Positions 28,515 through 37,628 of a stretch of 48,016 nt of DNA are shown one piece after another. The number at the start of each line of letters is the position of its first letter. The stretch's first letter is position 1. The stretch is taken from the NCBI GenBank assembly GCA_015222805.1, contig JADFVZ010000066.1, positions 1 to 48,016 on the forward strand, read 5' to 3'. This stretch comes from Pseudomonadota bacterium. Its GTDB lineage: Bacteria; Pseudomonadota; Gammaproteobacteria; Xanthomonadales; SZUA-36. A program made the position numbers and the translations under genes. The notes under the pieces were generated by a model. The model made no database searches, was not told where the DNA came from, and saw only the letters and a list, made by a program, of their open reading frames with translations.

Positions 28515-29426
28515 TTAATCGTATTCGAACCTGAAACCTTCGATTATGGAGCCATCTTCTGCCTCAGCGAAGAAACGGGAGTCACTGAGGTTACCAATCG
28601 GCATTAGGTAACTCACCTCTTCAAAAATGACCTCACAACCTGGTTGCTGTGTAGTTTCATCAAGTTGACAGATAATTTCGCCAATCGGTGGGGGCTGGGG
28701 TGAAGCTATGGGGCCATGTGGATCCAATACATGCAGAGAGTAAGACAATCTTATATCTACGCCGGAGCCAGTCACCCGGACCTCCGGTATAGACACATGA
28801 TAGCTGACCCAGCGATTATCCTGTGTTGTATTGACTGGCCTGAGAGAAACAATAAATCTTGAGCCCTCCTGACCAACACCAAAAAGAGGAAATAAATAAG
28901 GCGTTTGCTCGCTATAAAAGGCTTTTGCTCCTGACCCGTAGATAAAAGGTACAAAAAACTGATCAAAAACCCCACCGATGCTTATACGCAGGTAGTTGCG
29001 CTGCAGAAACTCCAGTCGAATAGTCATGCCTTTTGTAATTTGATCCGGAGGAGTGAAAACGCAGCTGATACAGCGACCACCTTCAACCCGAATTAGACGG
29101 GTATCCAGCTCCCACAGGACGCCTGCTTTTTCTGAACGCACCAACTGACCACTAAGCATTACCCAATCCGGTTTACCAATACCGGTATAAGTGTAGAGAA
29201 AACCTGTCAGCACACCGTTCTGGATCTCGAAATTCAGGCCGGAACCGGGGGATTGCTCTGGATTAGACCAGAGGCCAGCTTCAGGGTATGGCGCCTGGGT
29301 CAAGTTTTCGCAGCCAACACAGGGAACAATGGGGCCTTCTGTCGGGGGTGCTGGTGTTGTGGCCACTACGATAGCTGGCAGCAAGAATAAAATTATCAGC
29401 AGGATTAATCTGTAGATAGCTTTCAT
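28515..29426 (-). CDS. Secreted hypothetical protein
   Basis: The protein has about 303 residues with a strong signal peptide (AIYRLILLIILFLLPAIVVATT). The ATG at 29426 is preferred over an in-frame ATG 14 codons upstream because it starts the signal sequence and follows a GGGGGTG. The mature N-terminus has a Cys pair (CVGCENL) and the pattern AGLWSNPEQSPGSGLNFEIQNGVLTGFLYTYTGIGKPDW. This resembles the short beta-repeat 'G-x-W-x-N-P-x-x-S-G-x-G...YTYD-x-x-G-x-P-x-W' found in many exported gammaproteobacterial proteins. The rest is strand-rich with a second Cys pair (CISC). The function is unknown. It interrupts the usual carA-dapB neighbourhood and may be controlled by the FNR-like site upstream. 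Confidence 0.7.
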   Translation of the reverse strand: MKAIYRLILLIILFLLPAIVVATTPAPPTEGPIVPCVGCENLTQAPYPEAGLWSNPEQSPGSGLNFEIQNGVLTGFLYTYTGIGKPDWVMLSGQLVRSEKAGVLWELDTRLIRVEGGRCISCVFTPPDQITKGMTIRLEFLQRNYLRISIGGVFDQFFVPFIYGSGAKAFYSEQTPYLFPLFGVGQEGSRFIVSLRPVNTTQDNRWVSYHVSIPEVRVTGSGVDIRLSYSLHVLDPHGPIASPQPPPIGEIICQLDETTQQPGCEVIFEEVSYLMPIGNLSDSRFFAEAEDGSIIEGFRFEYD

Positions 29427-29478
29427 ATAAACACCCCCGAATTGAGTAATTAGCATACTCGGTTTCAATCTGAATCAC

Positions 29479-29492
29479 TTGATTTGCGTCAA
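29479..29492. promoter_or_regulatory. FNR/ANR-like binding site
   Basis: The sequence TTGATTTGCGTCAA is one base from the FNR/ANR consensus TTGAT-N4-ATCAA. It is centred about 60 bp upstream of the secreted-protein start codon on the minus strand, so oxygen- or NO-responsive control is possible. No well-spaced -10 box was found downstream, so the call is tentative. Confidence 0.4.
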
Positions 29493-29516
29493 ATTATTCC
29501 TTTTGCAGTATATCAA

Positions 29517-29526
29517 GGGGGGGGGG
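29517..29526. repeat. Homopolymeric G(10)/C(10) tract
   Basis: There is an uninterrupted run of ten G on the plus strand. It lies about 90 bp upstream of the secreted-protein start (as C10 on that strand) and just before the cell-surface-domain fragment. Such tracts are prone to slipped-strand length change, and they are also prone to sequencing error. Confidence 0.85.
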
Positions 29527-29531
29527 ATTAG

Positions 29532-29798
29532 ATACTCATTTGTGATATCGGTACTTTTGAAACCTTCAGCACAGGCTGTCAGGTCACAGAGGTAGTGGTC
29601 ACTGAGTACGCCTATGCCGGGCCCAGTCAGGAAAACATCCTCTCAAAATCCAATATCAAAACTGTCGGTAATGTCTCAGTTGAGTCCACAGCAGATGTTT
29701 ATTTTGCAGCCGGTGCCAGTATCGACTTAGGACCGGGTTTTATAGTTGCGAACGGCGGCCAGTTGCTTGCCGAAGTAACATCGGTAGGGTGCCCCTAG
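29532..29798 (+). pseudogene. C-terminal fragment of a 3-coathanger-stack surface protein
   Basis: An open frame of about 88 codons follows an in-frame TAG at 29529-29531. No ATG is available; a GTG at 29595 would give 67 residues. The C-terminal part, NVSVESTADVYFAAGASIDLGPGF followed by IVANGGQLLAEVTSVGCP, matches the '3-coathanger stack' motif. That motif normally sits at the C-terminus of long secreted proteins, with strands of the type 'V-x-F-x-A-G-x-x-I-x-L-x-P-G-F'. With no signal peptide and no preceding body, this is best read as the remnant of a longer exported gene. Its stop overlaps the dapB stop by 4 bp on opposite strands. Confidence 0.55.
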
Positions 29799-30538
29799 CT
29801 ACTGGCCAGCAGATCCCGCATATCATAATAACCTGGGCTCTGGTGATTGAGCCAGCGGGTTGCTTCAAGTGCACCGCGGGCAAAGCCATCACGATCTGTG
29901 GCGCGGTGAGTGATTTCCAGGGCTTCACCGGGAAGTTGAAAGAGCACTGTATGGTCACCAACAATATCACCGGCTCGAATGGATGAGATACCGATTTCAC
30001 CATCGGGGCGTACACCGCAATCACCTTCGCGACCACTCTTAACAACCGCATTAAAATCCTGCCCGCGGGCGCTGGCAACAACTTCTGCCAGTTGCAGGGC
30101 TGTGCCGGAGGGAGCATCTTTTTTATACCGGTGATGGGCTTCAATAATTTCAACATCTGCCGTCATGCCCAGGCTATGGGCTGCTGTGGCTACCAGTTGA
30201 GCGGCCAGGTTAACGCCAATACTCATATTGGGTGCCCAGAAAACGGGGATTTTGGTGCCCGCACTGCGTAAAGACACCATTAATTGTTGACCAATGCCTG
30301 TAGTCCCGCTTACCAGCGCCGTTCTAGTTTTTAGACACCATTCCAATGCCTGCTGCAAGCCTTCCGGCTGGGAAAAATCAATTAATACATCTGCAGGCTC
30401 TAAATCTTCCAGTACAGTGGAATTATCTCGATCAATGCCGGCAATTACCTCAAGATCCGGACTTTGCCTGCAAAGCTCAGCAATCGCCTCCCCCATGCGC
30501 CCGCCAGAACCGTGAATGATGACTCGAATATTACTCAT
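29795..30538 (-). CDS. dapB: 4-hydroxy-tetrahydrodipicolinate reductase
   Basis: DapB carries out the NAD(P)H-dependent reduction in the lysine/diaminopimelate pathway. The 247-residue protein has the Rossmann motif VIIHGSGGRMG at its N-terminus, the loop SGTTGIG, the middle motif FWAPNMSIGVNL and the catalytic/substrate motif EAHHRYKKDAPSGTAL with the His-His and Lys pair. DNA upstream shows dnaJ 42 bp away on the same strand, the normal neighbour in this lineage. Confidence 0.96.
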   Translation of the reverse strand: MSNIRVIIHGSGGRMGEAIAELCRQSPDLEVIAGIDRDNSTVLEDLEPADVLIDFSQPEGLQQALEWCLKTRTALVSGTTGIGQQLMVSLRSAGTKIPVFWAPNMSIGVNLAAQLVATAAHSLGMTADVEIIEAHHRYKKDAPSGTALQLAEVVASARGQDFNAVVKSGREGDCGVRPDGEIGISSIRAGDIVGDHTVLFQLPGEALEITHRATDRDGFARGALEATRWLNHQSPGYYDMRDLLASS

Positions 30539-30580
30539 TAGGCTACTCCTTCTGAACTCAATGTCATTATAAATGCTTTC

Positions 30581-31702
30581 TCAGGACCTGGCTTTGCTAA
30601 AAAAAGACTTCAAACCATCCAGCCAGCTGTTGCCGTCGGGGTAATGGTGCTTATGTTCACCCAGGCTTTCCTGAAAGTCGAGCAGAGCAGCCTTTTGCTT
30701 TTTGTTCAGGTTGACCGGGGTTTCAAGGCGCACCCGGCACATCAGGTCACCGTGACGCTGACTGCGCACAGATTTCACGCCCTTGCCGCGCATACGGAAC
30801 ATTTTGCCGCTTTGTGTACCCGCTGGTATTTTTAATTTAACCTGGCCTTCAAGTGTCGGCACTTCAAGTTCGCCACCAAGGCTCGCCATGGCAAAATCAA
30901 TCGGTGCTTCGCAATACAGGTCGTCGCCATCCCGTTCAAAAATGGGATGGGTTTTCACATGAACTTCTACGTAGAGGTCACCACTGGGAGCGCTGCTTTG
31001 TCCGGCTTCACCTTCACCGCTGAGACGGATGCGATCACCATTATCCACGCCCGGAGGAATTTTCACCGACAGGGTACGGGTTTCCCGCAGCCTGCCCTGA
31101 CCGTGGCAGGATGGGCAGGGGTTGCTGACCTGTGAGCCCTGGCCCTGGCAATGGGGACAAGTTTGCTGCATGGAAAAAATCCCCTGCTGCATACGCACCT
31201 GGCCGGCACCATTACAGGTGGTACAGGTTTCACGCTTGCCATCCTGCGAACCACTGCCGTTGCAGGTATCGCATTCTGACAGGGTTGGGATCTTTATTTC
31301 GCGCTCGACCCCGCTTACAGCCTCTTCAAGATCCAGCTCAATTGGATAACGCAGATCGGCTCCGCGTTGCTGTTGCGGACGTCCGCGACCACGACCGCCA
31401 CCACCAAATATATCACCAAATATATCACCGAAAATATCGCCGACATCCCCATGGAAACCACCAGGACCGGCACCCTGGCCAACACCGGCATGACCATACT
31501 GATCATAAGCAGCACGTTTTTGCGGGTCTTTTAAAACCTCATAGGCTTCTTTACATTCCTTGAATTTTTCCTGGGCAGTATCATCATCGGGGTTTCTATC
31601 CGGATGAAGTTTCATTGCCAGGCGGCGGTAGGAAATTTTTAGTTCCGATTCGGTCGCCGTTTTGGTGACACTCAGGACTTCGTAGTAATCGCGCTTGCTC
31701 AT
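30581..31702 (-). CDS. dnaJ: Chaperone protein DnaJ
   Basis: DnaJ (Hsp40) delivers unfolded proteins to DnaK and stimulates its ATPase. The 373-residue type I protein has the J domain with HPD at 33-35, a Gly/Phe-rich linker with a duplicated [15 protein letters not shown] stretch, and a zinc-binding domain with four CxxCxGxG motifs ([32 protein letters not shown]). C-terminal substrate-binding domains follow. Normally dnaJ directly follows dnaK; here about 3.2 kb of other genes lies between the two. Confidence 0.97.
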   Translation of the reverse strand: MSKRDYYEVLSVTKTATESELKISYRRLAMKLHPDRNPDDDTAQEKFKECKEAYEVLKDPQKRAAYDQYGHAGVGQGAGPGGFHGDVGDIFGDIFGDIFGGGGRGRGRPQQQRGADLRYPIELDLEEAVSGVEREIKIPTLSECDTCNGSGSQDGKRETCTTCNGAGQVRMQQGIFSMQQTCPHCQGQGSQVSNPCPSCHGQGRLRETRTLSVKIPPGVDNGDRIRLSGEGEAGQSSAPSGDLYVEVHVKTHPIFERDGDDLYCEAPIDFAMASLGGELEVPTLEGQVKLKIPAGTQSGKMFRMRGKGVKSVRSQRHGDLMCRVRLETPVNLNKKQKAALLDFQESLGEHKHHYPDGNSWLDGLKSFFSKARS

Positions 31703-31856
31703 TTATGCTTTCATCTTTAAGAGTTCTATTTGTCCTGAATATTGGGTGGCGCATAGTCATTTTCAAGCAAATGGAGTGACTTTTAAGCACATTTAAGGGA
31801 ATCGCGGGGGCAATTGCTTAGTTAAACGGGCTTGAAGTACAAGCTGGCTGGAAATA

Positions 31857-32864
31857 TCAGCTAACTGTCAAGCCATGAATACAAACGCGCATATCATAAC
31901 TGTGAATATAGTAATCCACTAATTCGCCCGTAGTTTTATCGATCCGTACTATTGTTGCAGGTGAGAAACCCGCAAAAATATAGTCCTGGTTAATAGCCAG
32001 GCCTCGCAGATACAATGGGCGAGCTGTTGCTTTTCGTTTACTTCCGAAAAATGAAACACCCATTTCCTTGATCGCCAGAGCACTACTTTTTAATATCAGT
32101 GATTTGATCCCGCGCATCTTTTTAATATTTATGGCCTGAAGCTGTTGCCCGGTTTCAATATCGTATTTACGCACCACAGTTCGACGAGTGTCATTTACAT
32201 AGACGACTCCTGGCTCTTCCATAATCAGATTATGCGCATGTTTTAATTTTTCATCGTGAATGATAATTTCACCCTTGCTCAAGTTTACAACCACACACTT
32301 AGCATGCAACAAAGCGAAAACTTCACCTCGAAATTCACACACGGCATTTAGATGTAAGTGTGAAGAGCCCCTGTATTTTTTCTTTTCAAGGAACTGGGTA
32401 CGATTATCCACACTCTTGTCTATTTCAAGTGGTTCGAGATCCAGCGCATGTTGAAATTCAGGCATTTCCCTCGGCCAGCACGACTCTTCCAGCAGTCCAT
32501 CTTCTATTCCGTACTTAAGTGCTGCATCAATCGCTGTAGATGTAACCCATATGGATGAGCCGGTAATATAGGTTTCATGCAGACCAACCATCAAGCCATG
32601 AGTCAGTTTACGTTTATGATTCAGGTCCCGATCAAAAACATTAAGCGTATGGTAATCAGCAGCTATGACTTCATCATTTACAATACCAATACCCCTGCAT
32701 CCACGTACATTTCCGCGTACATTCGGGTCATGGAATAGTGTCGGCTCAACTGGGACAATTGGCACCTCGGAAACAATTGTTTTGGTATCCCAATCTAGTT
32801 TGAACAGGCTGCCGCCTTCCTTTACCGGCGCTGCCCTGACTACCGTTCCAAAAAAAATATGCAT
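31857..32864 (-). CDS. Predicted beta-propeller-like hypothetical protein
   Basis: This 335-residue protein has no signal peptide. It is rich in short strands with repeating patterns such as GIGIVNDEVIAADYHTLNVFD, EPGVVYVNDTRRTVVRKYDIETGQ, GLAINQDYIFAGFSPATIVRIDKTTGELVD. These look like blades of a six-bladed propeller (NHL/SMP30/quinoprotein-like), each ending in a 'D-x-x-T-G-x-x' turn. I cannot name the family or function. It lies in the same orientation downstream of two sulfotransferase-like genes, with 105 bp between, and probably belongs to the same inserted island. Confidence 0.6.
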   Translation of the reverse strand: MHIFFGTVVRAAPVKEGGSLFKLDWDTKTIVSEVPIVPVEPTLFHDPNVRGNVRGCRGIGIVNDEVIAADYHTLNVFDRDLNHKRKLTHGLMVGLHETYITGSSIWVTSTAIDAALKYGIEDGLLEESCWPREMPEFQHALDLEPLEIDKSVDNRTQFLEKKKYRGSSHLHLNAVCEFRGEVFALLHAKCVVVNLSKGEIIIHDEKLKHAHNLIMEEPGVVYVNDTRRTVVRKYDIETGQQLQAINIKKMRGIKSLILKSSALAIKEMGVSFFGSKRKATARPLYLRGLAINQDYIFAGFSPATIVRIDKTTGELVDYYIHSYDMRVCIHGLTVS

Positions 32865-32969
32865 TGTGTCTATCCTGCTTTGTGACTACTGAGTATTGGT
32901 GATGATAGTGTTGACTCAGCTTATCGAAATCTTTTTACACCTTGATCATATTAGCCTGAACACAAATAT

Positions 32970-33671
32970 TTACAATGCATCTTCAAAGCTGTAGTTAAAA
33001 TTTGTGATATCTGAACTATAAAGCTTTGTCACATATTCAAGTGTTTCGGTATCATAAAAATCAACATAGCTTTTCATTCTGTCTTCACCATTCTGGAAAA
33101 GGAAATTCCTGGCCTTACGCCTAAATTCCCTTGATGGTTTATTTGAAGAGTTAATATGCGGCAGTTTATGATCAGCGAAGCCTAATTGCACACACACTTT
33201 TTTAAAATCACTTTCAATTTGTTCAAACTTACCTACAAAATCAACTAACAATTGCCCGTCTGAATCAAAAAGCATCTCCGACTGTGGCATTACATGCCGA
33301 TAATGGTCATCCCAGCCAGGTGATGGAAGCTTTTTCATAACAAAATCTTTGAAACTCTTATGGCTAATGTAGCTCCTATAGCGATATTCTGATACCAGCC
33401 GTGCCCAGGGGTTTCGAACAAAGCTGAACTTGAAATAATGATCAAAGTCATGTTGTGAAATATGTCCACAATTGACATATTCTGTGGCACTAAGGTGTGA
33501 TAACTTTTCCGTACCGCAAGAATTATCTTTATTATTTACCAATAATAATTCTTTGCGATCCTCCTCATTATCACGATTCAAGCCCAGCTTCTGATAAAAA
33601 TAAAACTCGATACTCTGGCCGGCGACTTTAGGAATGTGTACAAAGATACATTTGAACTGCTTACTAATCAT
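32970..33671 (-). CDS. Sulfotransferase family protein
   Basis: The 233-residue protein carries the two PAPS-binding signatures of cytosolic/Golgi-type sulfotransferases. The 5'-phosphosulfate loop is FVHIPKVAGQSIEFYF at residues 10-25. The 3'-phosphate motif is FSFVRNPWARLVSEYRYR at about 82-99. The 'HIPK-x-[AG]-G-x-S' form is that of the sulfotransferase family 2/Gal-3-O type, which usually sulfates carbohydrate. The gene is AT-rich compared with dnaJ and dnaK, which suggests acquisition from elsewhere. It is a candidate for sulfating a surface glycan, but no glycan biosynthesis genes lie in the window. Confidence 0.8.
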   Translation of the reverse strand: MISKQFKCIFVHIPKVAGQSIEFYFYQKLGLNRDNEEDRKELLLVNNKDNSCGTEKLSHLSATEYVNCGHISQHDFDHYFKFSFVRNPWARLVSEYRYRSYISHKSFKDFVMKKLPSPGWDDHYRHVMPQSEMLFDSDGQLLVDFVGKFEQIESDFKKVCVQLGFADHKLPHINSSNKPSREFRRKARNFLFQNGEDRMKSYVDFYDTETLEYVTKLYSSDITNFNYSFEDAL

Positions 33672-33805
33672 TAATCACTAAACCCTGCAAAGCTGCTTTA
33701 AACAGCACATAAAATTCACATAAACTTGAAGAAGCAACACAGGCCAGACCGTTGCTACTTCTGCATAAATACAGTCTCGAGATACATTTAATTTAAATCA
33801 TTCGA

Positions 33806-34585
33806 TCAATCAGTTAACAACTCATACCCAAAGTGATCCATTAAATCACGATCAAGGTATTTATTTATGATTGATATGGCTTCACTGGAGATGTCTTCTC
33901 GCCACTTTTCCTCTAGGTAATAATTTTGGTAGTATAAAAAATTCTTTGTCTCATCTTTTGTTGATTTGTCATAATTGATAAACTTTTGCGATTTTTTATC
34001 AATCCCAAACTTGTTGCTTATCCGATTAATCACGGCCTCAGGGTCTTTTAGGATACCTTCGGTAGTTAAATTCAATCCATTATATTTTTGCAATGGAAGG
34101 TAAGATGAATTTTTGATATTCCACAGCGTTACAGGATTGATAATAACAGGATCCGTGTTTTCTCGGGCGGTAGTCTGCCAGGGTGTATTTATAAATTCCT
34201 CAAACGCCAGTTTCTTTTTCCTGGATTTATACTGCTGAATATACGGTCTTCTATGAAGTGACAAAAGCCATGAATATGGGTTTTTTGTGATTGTAATAAA
34301 TATAACCTTCCGCCTAAGCACCGCGTATTCTTCCAACTCATCAGCCGCCAGAACCTGCATATGCTTCCAGCCTAAATTATCAGCATACGAGTTTTTAAAA
34401 TACCAGTCCCGAAGCCACTCTTTACCCAAAAGCAGTTTTTGTATGCTCCTGATCCTGCGAGGCGCTTTTCCAGGTAACTGTTCAGCCACGAGGTTAAGCG
34501 TCAAGATTTTCTCAAAATAATTTGTATTCGTGTTTCTTTCACCATATATTTTAATTATTTTTGACATGGAAGTATTATCTTTCAC
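33806..34585 (-). CDS. Sulfotransferase-like protein (GERNTxTNY type)
   Basis: The protein has about 259 residues from a GTG start at 34585, or 253 from the ATG at 34567; a GAGG lies 7 bases before the GTG. The N-terminus IIKIYGERNTNTNYFEKIL is the P-loop-like motif of a divergent sulfotransferase group ('G-E-R-N-[ST]-x-T-N-[YF]'). VIFITITKNPYSWLLSLHRRPY matches the 3'-phosphate-binding motif. Its base composition is strongly AT-biased, like its neighbour at 32970, and 134 bp separate the two. The acceptor is unknown. Confidence 0.7.
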   Translation of the reverse strand: MKDNTSMSKIIKIYGERNTNTNYFEKILTLNLVAEQLPGKAPRRIRSIQKLLLGKEWLRDWYFKNSYADNLGWKHMQVLAADELEEYAVLRRKVIFITITKNPYSWLLSLHRRPYIQQYKSRKKKLAFEEFINTPWQTTARENTDPVIINPVTLWNIKNSSYLPLQKYNGLNLTTEGILKDPEAVINRISNKFGIDKKSQKFINYDKSTKDETKNFLYYQNYYLEEKWREDISSEAISIINKYLDRDLMDHFGYELLTD

Positions 34586-34898
34586 TCAGAATCCTCACAT
34601 TTTTAGCAACCCTAAAAACAGGCTCTAACACACCATCTACGCTGGATATTTATTATCGATCTAATGCGGTAGTTCCTGATTATAAAACTATAAGCATTAT
34701 GATGCACAACCCTCAAAACATATGCCTGAAAATTACAAAGACGACCTGACGTTCCTGTCAGCCTCATTCATAATACATATCAAAGAGTGTAGCTCAGGAG
34801 AGTTCAAAGCTTAACGCAGCCAACCCAAATACAATTATTTGCAGTCACAAAAAACCCCGCGAAAGCGGGGTTTTGCTTACTGACTTGAAGATACTGGA
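34586..34898. other. Intergenic region between island and dnaK
   Basis: This AT-rich 313-bp stretch contains the dnaK terminator near its right end and otherwise no gene, repeat or RNA that I can support. Short open frames in it lack homology-like patterns and ribosome sites. It marks the right edge of the inserted sulfotransferase island. Confidence 0.5.
34851..34874 (-). terminator. Rho-independent terminator after dnaK
   Basis: The hairpin CCCCGC-GAAA-GCGGGG on the plus strand (34855-34870) is flanked by AAAA and TTTT, so it can work in both directions. It lies about 30 bp beyond the dnaK stop codon. It would separate dnaK transcription from the island and dnaJ downstream. Confidence 0.9.
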
Positions 34899-36830
34899 TT
34901 ATTTATCTTTATCGTCCACTTCTTCAAATTCGGCGTCAACCACATCATCACCTGCATCACCTGCATCATCTGGGGCAGCTTCTTCAGCCTGTCCCGCGGC
35001 AGCTGCTGCTTCAGCATCTGCCTGTGCCTGCTGGTGAATTGCCTGACTGGCTTCTGTTAAAGCTTCGACACTGGAGTCGATAGCCGCTTTGTCATCAGCT
35101 TTCATGGCTTCTTCAACCTTGTTGATAGCGTCTTCGATTTTCTGTTTGGTATCCGCATCCAGTTTATCGCCCATTTCTTTCAGGCTGCTCTGGGTAGCGT
35201 GGACCATACCATCTGCCGTATTACGCGCAGTCACCAGTTCCTTGAACAAACGATCTTCTTCAGCATGTGCTTCAGCATCGTTGACCATGCGTTCGATCTC
35301 GTCTTCGGACAGGCCGGAGCCGGCTTTAATTTCAACCTTCTGCTCTTTGCCGGTGGCGTTGTCCTTGGCAGATACATGCATGATGCCATTAGCATCCAGG
35401 TCGAAAGTTACTTCGATCTGCGGCATACCACGAGGTGCCGGAGCGATACCGCTGAGGTCAAAACGGGCCAGTGACTTGTTGTCAGCAGCACGTTCACGTT
35501 CACCCTGCAGTACATGCACGGTAACCGCGGCCTGGTTGTCTTCAGCGGTTGAGAAAGTCTGCGATGCCTTGGTAGGAATCGTGGTGTTTTTCTCAATCAG
35601 CTTGGTCAAAATGCCGCCCATGGTTTCGATCCCCAGCGATAACGGGGTTACATCCAGCAGCAGTACATCTTTAACATCACCAGCAAGTACACCACCCTGG
35701 ATAGAGGCACCCATGGCAACCGCTTCATCCGGGTTTACATCCTTGCGGGGCTCCTGGCCAAACAATTTGGCAACCGCTTCCTGCACCATCGGCATACGCG
35801 TCTGTCCACCAACCAGAATGACATCATCCAGATCGGAGATACTCAATCCGGCATCTTTCAATGCGATCTTGCAAGGGCCGAGTGTACGCTCAACCAGGTC
35901 ACCAACCAGTGATTCCAGTTTGGCACGGGTCAATTTAATAATCAGGTGCTTGGGACCGGAAGCATCAGCGGTAATATACGGCAGGTTAACTTCAGTCTGC
36001 TCGGTTGTAGACAATTCGATCTTGGCGCGTTCGGCTGCTTCACGCAAACGCTGCAATGCCAGCGGATCTTTGCGCAGATCAAAGCTCTGGTCTTTCTTGA
36101 ACTCATCAACCAGGTAGTCAATGACACGCTTGTCGAAATCTTCACCACCGAGGAAAGTATCACCATTGGTAGATAACACTTCGAACTGGTGTTCGCCGTC
36201 AATATCAGCAATCTCAATGATGGATACATCGAAGGTGCCGCCACCGAGGTCATAAACCACCAGTTTACGATCACCGACTTTCTTATCCATACCGTAAGCC
36301 AATGCTGCTGCAGTAGGCTCATTGATAATACGCTTGACTTCGAGACCAGCAATTTTACCGGCATCTTTGGTCGCCTGGCGCTGGGAATCATTGAAGTAAG
36401 CCGGAACAGTTACAACAGCCTGGGTGACATCTTCACCGAGGTAGTCTTCTGCGGTTTTCTTCATTTTCATCAGTACCAACGCGGAAATTTCCGGTGGTGC
36501 CATTTTCTTACCATTGGCTTCAACCCAGGCATCACCATTGTCAGCTTCAACAATTTTGTAAGGCACCAGGTCAACATCTTTTTGTACCACGTCTTCTTTG
36601 AACTTACGCCCGATCAAACGTTTGATCGCATACAGGGTGTTTTCCGGGTTGGTAACCGCCTGGCGTTTGGCCGGTTGGCCCACCAGTACTTCGCCGTCTT
36701 TGGCAAAAGCCACGACTGACGGAGTGGTACGATCACCTTCCGCATTTTCAATAACTTTGGGTGCTCCACCTTCCATTACTGAAACGCAGGAGTTAGTGGT
36801 ACCCAGGTCAATACCGATAATCTTGCTCAT
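34899..36830 (-). CDS. dnaK: Chaperone protein DnaK (Hsp70)
   Basis: DnaK is the ATP-dependent Hsp70 chaperone. The 643-residue protein has the N-terminal [15 protein letters not shown] phosphate loop, [13 protein letters not shown] and [13 protein letters not shown] in the ATPase domain, a substrate-binding domain with [13 protein letters not shown], and an acidic C-terminal tail ending [12 protein letters not shown], typical of proteobacterial DnaK. grpE is 98 bp upstream. The likely terminator downstream and the displaced dnaJ mean that heat-shock control of dnaJ may differ from the usual dnaKJ operon. Confidence 0.98.
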   Translation of the reverse strand: MSKIIGIDLGTTNSCVSVMEGGAPKVIENAEGDRTTPSVVAFAKDGEVLVGQPAKRQAVTNPENTLYAIKRLIGRKFKEDVVQKDVDLVPYKIVEADNGDAWVEANGKKMAPPEISALVLMKMKKTAEDYLGEDVTQAVVTVPAYFNDSQRQATKDAGKIAGLEVKRIINEPTAAALAYGMDKKVGDRKLVVYDLGGGTFDVSIIEIADIDGEHQFEVLSTNGDTFLGGEDFDKRVIDYLVDEFKKDQSFDLRKDPLALQRLREAAERAKIELSTTEQTEVNLPYITADASGPKHLIIKLTRAKLESLVGDLVERTLGPCKIALKDAGLSISDLDDVILVGGQTRMPMVQEAVAKLFGQEPRKDVNPDEAVAMGASIQGGVLAGDVKDVLLLDVTPLSLGIETMGGILTKLIEKNTTIPTKASQTFSTAEDNQAAVTVHVLQGERERAADNKSLARFDLSGIAPAPRGMPQIEVTFDLDANGIMHVSAKDNATGKEQKVEIKAGSGLSEDEIERMVNDAEAHAEEDRLFKELVTARNTADGMVHATQSSLKEMGDKLDADTKQKIEDAINKVEEAMKADDKAAIDSSVEALTEASQAIHQQAQADAEAAAAAGQAEEAAPDDAGDAGDDVVDAEFEEVDDKDK

Positions 36831-36928
36831 TTTAATTCTCCAAAATATAAACTTTCGATAACATTAAATATGGGGGCATTGGTTCGCAGTTCAAGCAGAA
36901 AACCAATATTAATCAAACTTTTAATCTG

Positions 36929-37495
36929 TTATTGGGCAACAATAACCATGGCGGCCCGCACCAGTCGGTCATTGAGTTTGTAACCCTTCTGGATGACTTC
37001 GATCACACTGCCGGACTCATAGCCTTCCATCGGAACCATGCCAACCGCTTCATGAAAATCAGGGTTAAAAACTTCACCCTCGGGATTGACTGATTCAAGG
37101 CCAAATTTTTCCAGCGCTTTGCTGAACATTTTCAGGGTCAACTCGCTGCCTTCACGCAGGGTTTCTGCTGTAGCATTTTCAGCTTCAAGCCCACGCGCAA
37201 AGGTATCGTGAACCGGCAGAAGTTCTTTCATGAATCCATCCAATGCAAACTTTCGTGCCTTGTCTATTTCACGCGCCGCACGGGTACGGGAATTCTGCAC
37301 TTCAGCCTGTTGGCGAAGTAAAGCATCTTTATGCTTTTCCAGGTCTGCCATGGCCTCTGCCAGCGCAGCTTCGAGTTCACTCAAGCCGGTATCGGCAGGC
37401 GCATCAACAATCGTTTCCACCTTGCCTTCGGGGATCATTTCTTCATGTGCGTTTTCAGACTGGTTTCCATCAGCCGCTTGCTTATCATTATTCAT
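36929..37495 (-). CDS. grpE: Nucleotide exchange factor GrpE
   Basis: GrpE releases ADP from DnaK. The 188-residue protein has an acidic, disordered N-terminus, a long coiled coil (about 38-90, with ALAEAMADLEKHKDALLRQQAEVQNSRTRAAREIDKARKF split by the usual RxRAxxE motif), and the C-terminal beta wing with VFNPDFHEAVGMVPMEG and VIEVIQKGYKLNDRLVRAAMVIVAQ, the GrpE signature. It is preceded by a strong sigma-32-type promoter, and dnaK follows. Confidence 0.96.
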   Translation of the reverse strand: MNNDKQAADGNQSENAHEEMIPEGKVETIVDAPADTGLSELEAALAEAMADLEKHKDALLRQQAEVQNSRTRAAREIDKARKFALDGFMKELLPVHDTFARGLEAENATAETLREGSELTLKMFSKALEKFGLESVNPEGEVFNPDFHEAVGMVPMEGYESGSVIEVIQKGYKLNDRLVRAAMVIVAQ

Positions 37496-37536
37496 GCTTA
37501 TGCCTCGATAAGATGTTCAAAATTCAGATGTTCAAA

Positions 37537-37564
37537 ATATGGGGTTGAGTACCACAGATTCAAG
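37537..37564 (-). promoter_or_regulatory. Sigma-32 heat-shock promoter for grpE-dnaK
   Basis: Read on the minus strand, CTTGAAT (37564-37558), 13 nt and CCCCATAT (37544-37537) match the E. coli sigma-32 consensus CTTGAAA-N(11-16)-CCCCATnT at nearly every position. It lies about 40 bp upstream of the grpE start. The -10 box partly overlaps the first of two 12-bp direct repeats GATGTTCAAAAT (37512-37523 and 37527-37538). Confidence 0.88.
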
Positions 37565-37628
37565 GGTTCAGGTGCGACAGGTTAATTTACCAATTGCCCG
37601 CGCAATCGGTTCATGCTAATTTTGGCGG

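Noticed and set aside
35089-36117. 342-codon frame antisense to dnaK
   Set aside because: Long antisense frames are a known artefact of dnaK codon use. The sequence is Ser/Leu-rich low complexity without a family.
37565-37628. LexA (SOS) box upstream of recN
   Set aside because: No CTGT-N8-ACAG palindrome is present in the gap; the partial ACAGGT matches are too weak.
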